Of a stretch of 64,000 nucleotides of DNA, positions 25,963 through 34,218 are shown piece by piece (the stretch's first letter is position 1; each line of letters begins with the position of its first letter). Origin of the DNA: Gelidibacter maritimus (GTDB lineage: Bacteria > Bacteroidota > Bacteroidia > Flavobacteriales > Flavobacteriaceae); contig NZ_JACGLT010000004.1 in the NCBI RefSeq assembly GCF_014062315.1, positions 62,001 through 126,000 of the forward strand, given 5' to 3'. Below the pieces are notes generated by a model. The model was not told where the DNA came from. It made no database searches and saw only the letters and a program-made list of their open reading frames with translations. Position numbers and translations under genes: made by a program.

Positions 25963-26628
25963 TCAGACCTCCTGATATGCACCCAATTTAAATTGTTTCA
26001 GACCCTTAATCAATCCTACTTCAAATGGAATTATTAGCGGCTCTATGGTGTGGAAGCTTAGATTTACTTTTGACACATCAACTTTTTTAGTAGGGGGGAG
26101 GCGGTGCCGCAAATAGAATTGTGTGGCACCTTTCATAATCAATATACTGCCATTTTTTAGGGGGATGGATACCGTTGGTCTTGTCGTATTATACTTATAT
26201 GGGAATTTACGAACGACACCTATACTCATGGATATTATGGCAGCATTTTTTAGATCTTTTTCGTCATCGCTATGCCAAGACAAGCCTTCTATACCGTGAT
26301 GGTAGAGGTTAAGCAGAGAGGAGTTATAGGTGTCTCCAAAGACGTCCCCCTATATTTTCTTATAGCAGCTGTTTGGTCCTTGGTAGGGCAGTCTTGGAAG
26401 TCTTGGAATAGGTATAGGTGAAGTCTTCGTTCTTATATCAGGGTGACTCGCGTTTGGAGATCATTTTACTAAAAATGCGAACGTGGGCGTGCCCGCCATT
26501 TTATGTGTTGCAATAAGCGTTTAAAATAATGTGCAGCGTTTTATAGGGTTCAGAATGCTCCCGTAATAGTGGCCATCGCCTTCAAATTGTAGAGTGTTTA
26601 CAATCCGATGGCCATTAAAAAAGTCCAT
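25963..26628 (-). pseudogene. Decayed AlkB-like 2-oxoglutarate/Fe(II) DNA-repair dioxygenase
   Basis: The 3' part (from TTG at 26283) still reads SWHSDDEKDLKNAA and HRLPPTKKVDVSKVNLSF, the AlkB iron-binding H-x-D and the second His region. Upstream in the same frame SSLLNLYHHGIEGL continues to a TAG at 26352-26350. Further upstream other frames give TYTYSKTSKTALPRTKQLL, VRIFSKMISKRE, HYFKRLLQHIKW and GDGHYYGSIL, which are successive AlkB blocks, each split by frameshifts or stops. A start-like MDFFNGHRIV sits at 26628. So an entire gene can be traced but is broken at least three times. It cannot give an active enzyme. Confidence 0.8.
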
Positions 26629-26834
26629 CTTCAAAAATTTTTAGTTCTTTCTTTTATTGATGCATGGTGTGGATGACAAAGGAAAGAAAAACGGCATCAC
26701 TGCGACTTCCATAAGATTCGCCAAAACATTTATCTACATTAATCGTTAAAGGATGATATTTTGCCAGAAAAAGCAGTGGAAATTTACCAGGCTAACCCGA
26801 GTCTGACTTCGAAATATTTAAATAGTTTGGTTAA

Positions 26835-26865
26835 TTGGTTGACGCACCTCTATTTAATATCTTTG
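26835..26865 (+). promoter_or_regulatory. Promoter upstream of the sigma-factor operon
   Basis: TTG (26835-26837), 20 bases, then TATCTTTG (26858-26865) fits the housekeeping Bacteroidetes promoter. It would read through a 55-codon ORF into the ECF sigma gene. Confidence 0.55.
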
Positions 26866-26906
26866 CTTGATGGACAATAGCTTTTAGTTGTTCATAACCT
26901 GAAAAA

Positions 26907-27074
26907 ATGCAAGAACGTGAACTTTCAGAACTTACGTTTAAAATTTTCAAATTTTTTATCACCTATGATGTTGGAACTGACAAGATTCAAAAAATTAACA
27001 AATTATATGATTCTTCGGCTGTTAATAAAGAAATCTTTTTCACAACTTTGCTGAATACGTGGATATTTTTTTGA
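26907..27074 (+). CDS. Hypothetical small protein (55 residues) ahead of the ECF sigma gene
   Basis: ATG at 26907 opens a 55-codon frame ending in TGA 27072-27074. The product is rich in Phe, Lys and Ile with possible helices (QERELSELTFKIFKFF and GTDKIQKINKLYD). It follows a good promoter by about 40 bases and precedes the sigma gene by 34 bases. I recognise no family. It may be a real small protein or only a chance ORF in AT-rich DNA. Confidence 0.35.
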   Translation: MQERELSELTFKIFKFFITYDVGTDKIQKINKLYDSSAVNKEIFFTTLLNTWIFF

Positions 27075-27108
27075 ATTCAGATTTAAAGCAGGGAGTTTTG
27101 TAGGTTAA

Positions 27109-27639
27109 ATGGAAAGAATAGAGAGTATATATAAGCGACACGTGGATGATTTATACGCTTATGGCCTACACCTTGGTTTTAATAATAGCGTCGTTATGGA
27201 CGCTATTCATAATGTTTTTCAAAAACTTCTAATTAATAAGAAGTTAGATTATAAAAACAATACCAAAGCTTATTTATTAAAAAGTGTCAGAAACGAACTT
27301 TTGGATGACTATAAAAGAAGCCAAATTCATTCCCTATATGACCCTAACAACAAGAGTTTACCTTTCGAATTTGAGGTGAATGTCGAAGATGCCATTATGG
27401 ATCAAGAAGACAAAGCATTTCTAAAATCTAAAATTCAAGAGGTTTTGCAAAGTTTAACCCCCAGACAAAGAGAAATTATTTATTTACGCTATACCCAAAA
27501 TTATAATTACCAACAAATTTCTGAAATCTTGGAAATTACGCTACCTGCATGTAGAAATTTAATGCTCAAAGCATTAAAACATCTTCGTAAAAATAAAATG
27601 GGCAATTTTTACCTATTCTTAACCTGTCCCCAGCACTAA
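27109..27639 (+). CDS. ECF RNA polymerase sigma factor (FecI-like, Bacteroidetes type)
   Basis: The 176-residue protein has region 2 (YKRHVDDLYAYGLHLGFN, then AYLLKSVRNELLDDYKR) and region 4 (LTPRQREIIYLRYTQNYNYQQISEILEITLPACRNLMLKALKHLRK) of an ECF sigma factor. It is followed at 104 bases by a FecR-type anti-sigma gene and then a SusC receptor with an STN domain. In this classic setup the loaded receptor signals through FecR to free the sigma factor, which turns on the uptake operon. This locus is very likely its own target. Confidence 0.92.
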   Translation: MERIESIYKRHVDDLYAYGLHLGFNNSVVMDAIHNVFQKLLINKKLDYKNNTKAYLLKSVRNELLDDYKRSQIHSLYDPNNKSLPFEFEVNVEDAIMDQEDKAFLKSKIQEVLQSLTPRQREIIYLRYTQNYNYQQISEILEITLPACRNLMLKALKHLRKNKMGNFYLFLTCPQH

Positions 27640-27743
27640 TTTCTCATTCTAATTTTTCTTAACAAATTATTAACATATAAATAGGTGATATACTAGTGAT
27701 ATCTCAGTCTTGTATATAGAGTGAACCATTTGACATCCATTTA

Positions 27744-28856
27744 ATGACCGTAAAAGACTTCTTAGAAAATGATTTATTTATTTTCTATATGCTTACTAAA
27801 GATCCTGATGCTATCACTTATTGGGATAAATACTTAAAAAACCATCCTGAGGACAAAACGAATTTTGAGAAGGCTTTAGCTGCGTTCAAAACGGTTAAAG
27901 TCAACAAAAAACGGATGTCTTTAGAGGAGCGTAAGCATTTACATAACAGGATTTTTATAAACAAAGCCAAGCCTATCGTTGTAACAAGACGGCGGCGTAA
28001 AAGATCTTTGCTTGCGGCTACTGTTGCTGTTTTGGTTTTTATGACTATAGGGATTTACACCACATTAAAACACCCTAAGGATTTTGAAGTCGTGGTTGAA
28101 GAATCAACAGAAAGGCTTCCTGTACGGTTAATCACAAATAATAAAACATATTTGTTTTCAGATAATGAAGTGTTGACCGTAAAAGAAGAAGGTGTATTAA
28201 GTTTACAGGGAGAACATATAGAATTAAATGATACCACCACGTCTATTGTGTTGAAAGTGCCATATGGGAAACGTTCTGAATTAGTATTGGCCGATGGATC
28301 AAAATTGTGGATTAATTCTGGCTCTACCGTTAAATTCCCTTCAAAATTTAATGACAGCTCTCGAAATATTTTTATAGAAGGTGAGATTTTTATAGACGTC
28401 TCAAAAAATCAATGGCAACCATTCACAGTTAGCACTTCTAATTTTGATGTCAACGTGTACGGAACGGCATTTAATGTAAAGGCCTATGAAGATTCTGAAA
28501 ACCAACGCGTCGTCTTGGTGGAAGGTGCTGTCAGTGTTATTTCACATAATGATTTGAGCGCTTCCATGATGCCCAATGAATCTTTAGAAATTACACCATC
28601 CCAAATGGTGAAAAAAACAGTCGATCCGAGATTTTACACGTCATGGAAAAACGGTTATTTGGAATTTGATGAAACCCCCATTGAAGATGTTTTATTAGAG
28701 CTATCGAGATATTACAATGTTACATTCTTAGAGACTCAAAATGAATTTGTAGATAAAACCTGCACTGGTAAAATTTATTTATCATCAAATCTTGAAGATG
28801 TGTTAGAAACACTTTCTGTATTATCAAGTACCTCGTTTAAAGTGAAAGAAAAATAA
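27744..28856 (+). CDS. FecR-family anti-sigma factor
   Basis: The 370-residue protein has a cytoplasmic N-terminus of about 90 residues that should bind the sigma factor. One membrane segment follows (LLAATVAVLVFMTIGIYTTL, near 92-111), then a periplasmic FecR domain with VPYGKRSELVLADGSKLWINSGS, GEIFIDVSKN and VNVYGTAFNVKAY. A C-terminal DUF4974-like segment (LEFDETPIEDVLLELSRYYNVTF) is the part expected to meet the receptor's STN domain. It sits between the sigma and SusC genes as in known trans-envelope signalling systems. Confidence 0.92.
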   Translation: MTVKDFLENDLFIFYMLTKDPDAITYWDKYLKNHPEDKTNFEKALAAFKTVKVNKKRMSLEERKHLHNRIFINKAKPIVVTRRRRKRSLLAATVAVLVFMTIGIYTTLKHPKDFEVVVEESTERLPVRLITNNKTYLFSDNEVLTVKEEGVLSLQGEHIELNDTTTSIVLKVPYGKRSELVLADGSKLWINSGSTVKFPSKFNDSSRNIFIEGEIFIDVSKNQWQPFTVSTSNFDVNVYGTAFNVKAYEDSENQRVVLVEGAVSVISHNDLSASMMPNESLEITPSQMVKKTVDPRFYTSWKNGYLEFDETPIEDVLLELSRYYNVTFLETQNEFVDKTCTGKIYLSSNLEDVLETLSVLSSTSFKVKEK

Positions 28857-28909
28857 AGCTATTGGGCTTAATATAAATAGTCAGAAAACACCCTTAGAAA
28901 CCATTAATA

Positions 28910-31900
28910 ATGAACCAAAACCAATCAAGTAAATTGCTTTTCAAATTGTCGTCCCGTCTAAATAAAACACTTTTAAATCACCTGTTAATGCTATTGGTTG
29001 CAATATTTTCCACTTTACAGGCCACTGCAGCAAATTCACAGTCTGACCAAATAACCTTAAGTATTCAGAAGGCTACAATTAAAGATGTCATTGATAAAAT
29101 TGAAAAAACTTCCGGTTATGTATTTGTTCAATCTGGATTAAATACGTCAGATTTGAGTAAGGAAGTTAGTTTTAACGTGGTCAATAAAGATATCCAAAGT
29201 CTGTTAAGGCTAATCCTAAATGGAACGGATATCAAACATCGGGTGGTTGGTAAACAGGTGGTGCTTTATAAAAATGAAAATCAAAATACAAAGAATATCT
29301 TCAGTAGACTTTTCCAACAATTATTTGATGTTACGGGGGTAGTTACAGATGTTTCTGGTGAACCATTAAGTGGTGTCACTATTGTAGTAAAGAATAATAA
29401 TAAAAAATGGGCCATTACGGATTTTGATGGAAATTTCAGTATCGATGGTATTTCAGAAGGAGATGTCTTGCAAATAACCAGTATGGGTTTTGTCAGTCAA
29501 GAGCTCGTAGTAGTAGATGCTACAGATAAACATATTGTTTTAAAAGAAGATGTCCAATCCTTAGAAGAGGTGATAATAACAAGTAATTATGGTACCACTC
29601 AAAAGAAATCTAACTTAGTATCTAGTGCCTATCAAATTACGTCAAAGGACATTTCTAACCTACCACAGCAGCGTATTGACCAGTTATTGGAAGGGATTAT
29701 ACCGGGTTTGGAAATAAATCCTCAAAGTACGGGTGCCTCAAGTGCAAGACCGAGATATTCTGTGATTGTGAGAGGAAAAGCATCATTATCCGCATCTAAT
29801 GAACCGCTATGGATTGTTGATGGAATCCCGATAAATACAGGAAATAGGACGAACATGATTTCAGGAATTGAAACTAGTGTTAGTCCGTTGTCATTTTTAA
29901 ACCCCGAAGATATTGAGTCAATGACGGTGCTTAAAGACGCATCTGCCACAACTATTTACGGTGCCGACGGTGCCAATGGCGTGATATTGGTCACTACAAA
30001 AAGGGGTAAAGCACATAAAACCCAAATAAATTTGTCCGTAAAATCGGGAGCATCATTTATTAATAGTGGAACAAAGTTTAAGGTACTCAATGCCGAACAA
30101 TATTTGACGTTGGCCAAAGAATCGTTCGCAAATGCAGGAAACCCAATGGATCTTTTTCCTTTTACGGATAATGATATGAACAGTTATTCAACAACAGATA
30201 CAGATTGGTACGATGTGTTTTTTGATGTCGGTACCACATCGCAGATAAATTTATCTGCCTCTGGCGGTAGTGAAAAAGCAACCTACCGGATCTCAGGCTC
30301 GTATTTTGAAAACAATATGGCGCTAAAAGGCAATAAGCAACAGCGTATGTCTTTGCGGTCTAACAATAACGTTAAATTATCAAATAAGTTGAGTTTGGAC
30401 TTTTCATTGGTAGGCTCTTATAACATTAATTCAACATTTACACCACGTGAGGATTACCACAGTGCTTTACCAATAATTTCGCCATACAATGCGGATGGGA
30501 CTTATAGACAGAAGTATAAAATTATAGATGGTAGAAACCCAGATGGAACACCGAGATGGGTAGAGAAAAAGTTTTTCAATAGACTTGCTGAGCGTGAGCA
30601 AAATGATAATGGACAAAATGCTTTGGCCTTGCAGGCTGCAACGCGCTTAAGCTACGAAATTAATGAGATGTTTACCTTGAGTTCTCAAATTGGTGTGGAC
30701 TATAATAATTACATCGAAAACATCTATAAATCCATGAAAAACTGGTCGGGAATTAATTTGGAAGGTAAGCCTGAAGGCTATGCTTACGCTTCCAATTCAA
30801 ATTTCTTAAAATGGAATGTTATCAACAGAGTAAACTTTAATAAACAATTTGGTAATCATCAATTTTCTGGTGTGGCAGGGATTGAATTTGGCGCAGACCA
30901 TTATTCTACAATCGGATCTTATGGATCAGGCTTTGTCAACGACCATATAAGAGAAGTGAGCTATGCCTCTTTTAGAAATGGAAACAGTAGTAAAAGAAAA
31001 ACAACCAAAGCCTCGTACTTAGGCCAGATATCTTATACCTACGACAACCGTTACAATCTATCCCTAAATGGTAGAAATGACGGCAATTCAAATTTCGGTC
31101 AGAATGTACGGCGTGCCAGTTTCTTATCAGCAGGTGCTTCTTGGAACATTCATAAAGAATCCTTTTTTGACAGTGATGTAATTAATATTTTGAGTTTAAA
31201 GGGGAGTTACGGCACCAATGGTAACTCGAGATATGGCAATCAAGATCCAGAAGGTGTTTATGTTATTAGTGACTCTTATCAATATGGTGATTTAATTGGT
31301 GCTGGAATTTCTACCGGTGCAAATCCTGATTTAAGTTGGGAAACCACATATATGACCAATATAGGCCTGAGAGTAGCGTTATTCAATAGCCGAGTGGATA
31401 TTTCTACAGAGGTATACCAAAACAGAACTAAAAACTTAATTAGCAAATTGGATGCTTCAAGACTAACAGGAGTTACCACAATGGTTAGAAATGTTGGTGA
31501 GCTTGAAAATAAGGGCATTGAGATGACCCTTGAAACCAAAAATATAGTGACCAAAAATTTTAATTGGCAAACACGTCTGATTGCTTCCCACAACCAAAAT
31601 AAGTTATTGAAATTATATAACGATGTCCCTAAAAACTTAGGTAATCAACGCTTGGAAGTTGGTAATAGTACAGATACATACTATCTGGTTAATTGGGCAG
31701 GAGTGGATCCTCGTGACGGATACCCGATGTGGTATGATGCCCAAGGAAATATTACCAAAGAATTTAGCAATAATAATAGAGTGGCCGAAAAATCTTCCAA
31801 CCCAGATGTGTTTGGTAGTATGACCAACACTTTTTCTTTTAAAAATAGAATTAGCTTTAGTATTACTGCGGGGTACACCATTGGTGGCCATAGCTTTAGT

Positions 31901-32287
31901 TCGTTTGCCAGAAGTGTCAATTCGGACGGCTATAGTATTGATAGAGCCAATCAATCAGTTAATCAATTGAACCGATGGCAAAGTGAGGGACAATTAGCGT
32001 TAGCGCCTAAGCCAATGTGGGGTGTTAGTACAGGATCGGTTAGAAACTCTACCCGATTCTTATACAGTAAAACCAATATTAAAATACAGAATGCCGCGTT
32101 TAATTATGCTTTTGATGACGGGCTGACAAAATCATTGGGGCTGCAATCATTAGCGTTATCACTTATTGGTAATAATTTGTTGGTGTGGACGCCTCATGAC
32201 AAGAAAAACAGGAATTCATACAAAAGTAATATAGGAGGGTATCCTATGGAAACAGAAATTTCTTTGGGTATTAATGTAACTTTTTAA
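28910..32287 (+). CDS. SusC/RagA-type TonB-dependent receptor with STN signalling domain
   Basis: This 1125-residue receptor is complete. After a signal region come an STN domain (about residues 50-115, ATIKDVIDKIEKTSGYVFV), a CarboxypepD_reg-like domain (about 140-220, GVVTDVSGEPLSGVTIVVK), and a plug (PQQRIDQLLEGIIPG, RGKASLSASNEPLWIVDGIP, TVLKDASATTIYGADGANGVILVTTKRG). A C-terminal barrel ends in ISLGINVTF. The STN domain explains the FecR/ECF pair upstream. It should take up a ligand with the SusD partner that follows after nine bases. The peptidase further down hints at peptides, but that is inference. Confidence 0.95.
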   Translation: MNQNQSSKLLFKLSSRLNKTLLNHLLMLLVAIFSTLQATAANSQSDQITLSIQKATIKDVIDKIEKTSGYVFVQSGLNTSDLSKEVSFNVVNKDIQSLLRLILNGTDIKHRVVGKQVVLYKNENQNTKNIFSRLFQQLFDVTGVVTDVSGEPLSGVTIVVKNNNKKWAITDFDGNFSIDGISEGDVLQITSMGFVSQELVVVDATDKHIVLKEDVQSLEEVIITSNYGTTQKKSNLVSSAYQITSKDISNLPQQRIDQLLEGIIPGLEINPQSTGASSARPRYSVIVRGKASLSASNEPLWIVDGIPINTGNRTNMISGIETSVSPLSFLNPEDIESMTVLKDASATTIYGADGANGVILVTTKRGKAHKTQINLSVKSGASFINSGTKFKVLNAEQYLTLAKESFANAGNPMDLFPFTDNDMNSYSTTDTDWYDVFFDVGTTSQINLSASGGSEKATYRISGSYFENNMALKGNKQQRMSLRSNNNVKLSNKLSLDFSLVGSYNINSTFTPREDYHSALPIISPYNADGTYRQKYKIIDGRNPDGTPRWVEKKFFNRLAEREQNDNGQNALALQAATRLSYEINEMFTLSSQIGVDYNNYIENIYKSMKNWSGINLEGKPEGYAYASNSNFLKWNVINRVNFNKQFGNHQFSGVAGIEFGADHYSTIGSYGSGFVNDHIREVSYASFRNGNSSKRKTTKASYLGQISYTYDNRYNLSLNGRNDGNSNFGQNVRRASFLSAGASWNIHKESFFDSDVINILSLKGSYGTNGNSRYGNQDPEGVYVISDSYQYGDLIGAGISTGANPDLSWETTYMTNIGLRVALFNSRVDISTEVYQNRTKNLISKLDASRLTGVTTMVRNVGELENKGIEMTLETKNIVTKNFNWQTRLIASHNQNKLLKLYNDVPKNLGNQRLEVGNSTDTYYLVNWAGVDPRDGYPMWYDAQGNITKEFSNNNRVAEKSSNPDVFGSMTNTFSFKNRISFSITAGYTIGGHSFSSFARSVNSDGYSIDRANQSVNQLNRWQSEGQLALAPKPMWGVSTGSVRNSTRFLYSKTNIKIQNAAFNYAFDDGLTKSLGLQSLALSLIGNNLLVWTPHDKKNRNSYKSNIGGYPMETEISLGINVTF

Positions 32288-32296
32288 AGTAAAAAA

Positions 32297-33715
32297 ATGA
32301 AATATATAAAGACCTACATCAGCATTTTTAGCGTTCTTTTGTTCAGTAGCTGCAATGATTTTTTAGAAGTTGATCAAACCGGAAAATCCACCATTCCTGT
32401 ATTCTTTTCGGATATGGACGGGGTTCGAGCTGCACTGCCTGGGGCCTATAGTTCGGTTTATAAGTATTATGGAGAAGAGTTTCTACTTTATCCAGATGTG
32501 GCGGCAGACATGCTTGAATTAAACGCCGTGGGAGATAATTCGATGATCGCCCAATACAATTATGACTCCAACCCTGATCAAGAAATTACTGCTGTAGGTG
32601 GTATCTGGACAGATGCCTATGAAGCATTGGTAAACGTAAATAATATCCTTTACTATTACCCGTCCTTGCTTGAAGCTTATCCAAAAAGTGAAGACGAGTT
32701 AAGAGTTATCAAAGCAGAGGCTCTCTTTTTAAGAGCGCTAATTCACTTTGATTTGGTAAGGGTATATGCACAACCGTATAATTACACTGCTGACGCTAGT
32801 CATATTGGAATACCTGTTTTACTAAAAACGCCGAGCTCTGATGACAATGTGCCCAGAAGCAGTGTTAAAGAAACCTATGCCCAAATTCTAAAAGACTTAA
32901 AGGAATCTGAAACACTTTTTGCACATAATCCAAGCGAAAAATCGAGTTATTATGCGTCTGAAAGATCGGTTTATGGCTTGCTTGCACGCACTTATTTATA
33001 TATGGAAAATTGGACGGAAGCTGTTGATTATGCAACTTTGGCTATTGCAAGCACCCCACTGTCAGAGGGGCAAGAATATTTAGATATGTTTTTGAGGGTT
33101 CCTGCTCAAGATGAAACGTTATTTAAATTGAATGGTAAACTAAAGAACCCTGAACTCATAAAATTTTATAATCTGCAAAGTCCTTCAGGATACGCAAACG
33201 CTAAACTGATGGGCCTACTGAATGAATACCCTGACGATATTCGATTTCAATTACTAGAAATAAATACTCTCAATAATTTATCGGGGACTTTAAAATATGT
33301 GAAAAAAGATATGCCCACCGCCGAAAAGTATTATAACATCATTGTATTGAGAACCTCTGAAATGTACCTGATAAGGGCAGAAGCCAATAACCATTTAAAC
33401 AATATTGATTTGGCAATTGATGATATCAAAACACTCTTAGCTCGTAATTACCAACAAGATGTAGCTGATATTTCTATCGCGGAAAATACCAAGGCAGAGG
33501 TAGCCCACTTAATAGATAAGGAGCGTGCAAGAGAATTAGCTTTTGAAGGTCACCGTTTATACGACTTAACACGGACTAAGCAAGATATGATTCGTAATGA
33601 AAACACGACTTCCAGCGTAACGGAGGTACTATACCCAAGCTACAAGTTTATCTTACCAATTCCGCAAAAAGAAATGGATGTCAACACAGCCATGATACAA
33701 AATGAAGGGTATTAA
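32297..33715 (+). CDS. SusD/RagB-family lipoprotein
   Basis: The 472-residue protein has a lipoprotein signal (SVLLFSSC) followed by NDFLEVDQTGKS, the usual SusD mature start. AEALFLRALIHFDLVRVYAQPYN and the C-terminal ERARELAFEGHRLYDLTR are signature family blocks. Mature SusD proteins cap the SusC barrel on the cell surface and bind the ligand. It is shorter than many carbohydrate-type SusD proteins, as RagB-like members often are. It is tightly spaced between the receptor and a small lipoprotein. Confidence 0.95.
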   Translation: MKYIKTYISIFSVLLFSSCNDFLEVDQTGKSTIPVFFSDMDGVRAALPGAYSSVYKYYGEEFLLYPDVAADMLELNAVGDNSMIAQYNYDSNPDQEITAVGGIWTDAYEALVNVNNILYYYPSLLEAYPKSEDELRVIKAEALFLRALIHFDLVRVYAQPYNYTADASHIGIPVLLKTPSSDDNVPRSSVKETYAQILKDLKESETLFAHNPSEKSSYYASERSVYGLLARTYLYMENWTEAVDYATLAIASTPLSEGQEYLDMFLRVPAQDETLFKLNGKLKNPELIKFYNLQSPSGYANAKLMGLLNEYPDDIRFQLLEINTLNNLSGTLKYVKKDMPTAEKYYNIIVLRTSEMYLIRAEANNHLNNIDLAIDDIKTLLARNYQQDVADISIAENTKAEVAHLIDKERARELAFEGHRLYDLTRTKQDMIRNENTTSSVTEVLYPSYKFILPIPQKEMDVNTAMIQNEGY

Positions 33716-33753
33716 ACGTGTTTATAGTGTATACAATTTTAAATAATAAACCC

Positions 33754-34215
33754 ATGAAAAATATAATACTTCCAATATTGGTTTTATGCCTCACATTAAG
33801 TTCTTGTAATAAAGATGAGATATCTGTATTTGATGAACCTTTTGTACATATCAACTTCAATAATGTCTCAAAGGCAAATATCAACTCAAGTAGAAAAGAT
33901 ATTGCCTCTTATTATATCTACTTAAGTTCAAAACCACTTGACCAGGATATGCTCTTAGATTATTCCATAATTGTGGGTGATGGCCTCAAAGAAAATGTAG
34001 ATTTTAAAATTATAACTACAGAATATCCAATGGTTTTTCCTATTGGAATCACGAGACGTCCTATACAAATTCAATGGATGGATAATGTTATAGACCCCAC
34101 AAAAAATAACACCTTAACCATACAATTAGATTCCACTAACTTAAATGTAACAGTAGGGTTCCCGGGACCAGATGCAAACCAAAGTAAATTGGTATTAGAA
34201 AAAGTCAATAATTAA
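33754..34215 (+). CDS. Small lipoprotein, DUF4843-like
   Basis: The ATG at 33754 gives MKNIILPILVLCLTLSSC, a lipoprotein signal; an earlier ORF start at 33718 would add twelve residues before it. The 153-residue product reads FVHINFNNVSKANI and YIYLSSKPLDQDMLLDYSIIVGDG, a beta-sandwich pattern like the DUF4843 lipoproteins found after SusD genes. It probably sits on the outer membrane next to the SusC/SusD complex. Exact role unknown. It ends three bases before the peptidase gene. Confidence 0.7.
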   Translation: MKNIILPILVLCLTLSSCNKDEISVFDEPFVHINFNNVSKANINSSRKDIASYYIYLSSKPLDQDMLLDYSIIVGDGLKENVDFKIITTEYPMVFPIGITRRPIQIQWMDNVIDPTKNNTLTIQLDSTNLNVTVGFPGPDANQSKLVLEKVNN

Positions 34216-34218
34216 GCT

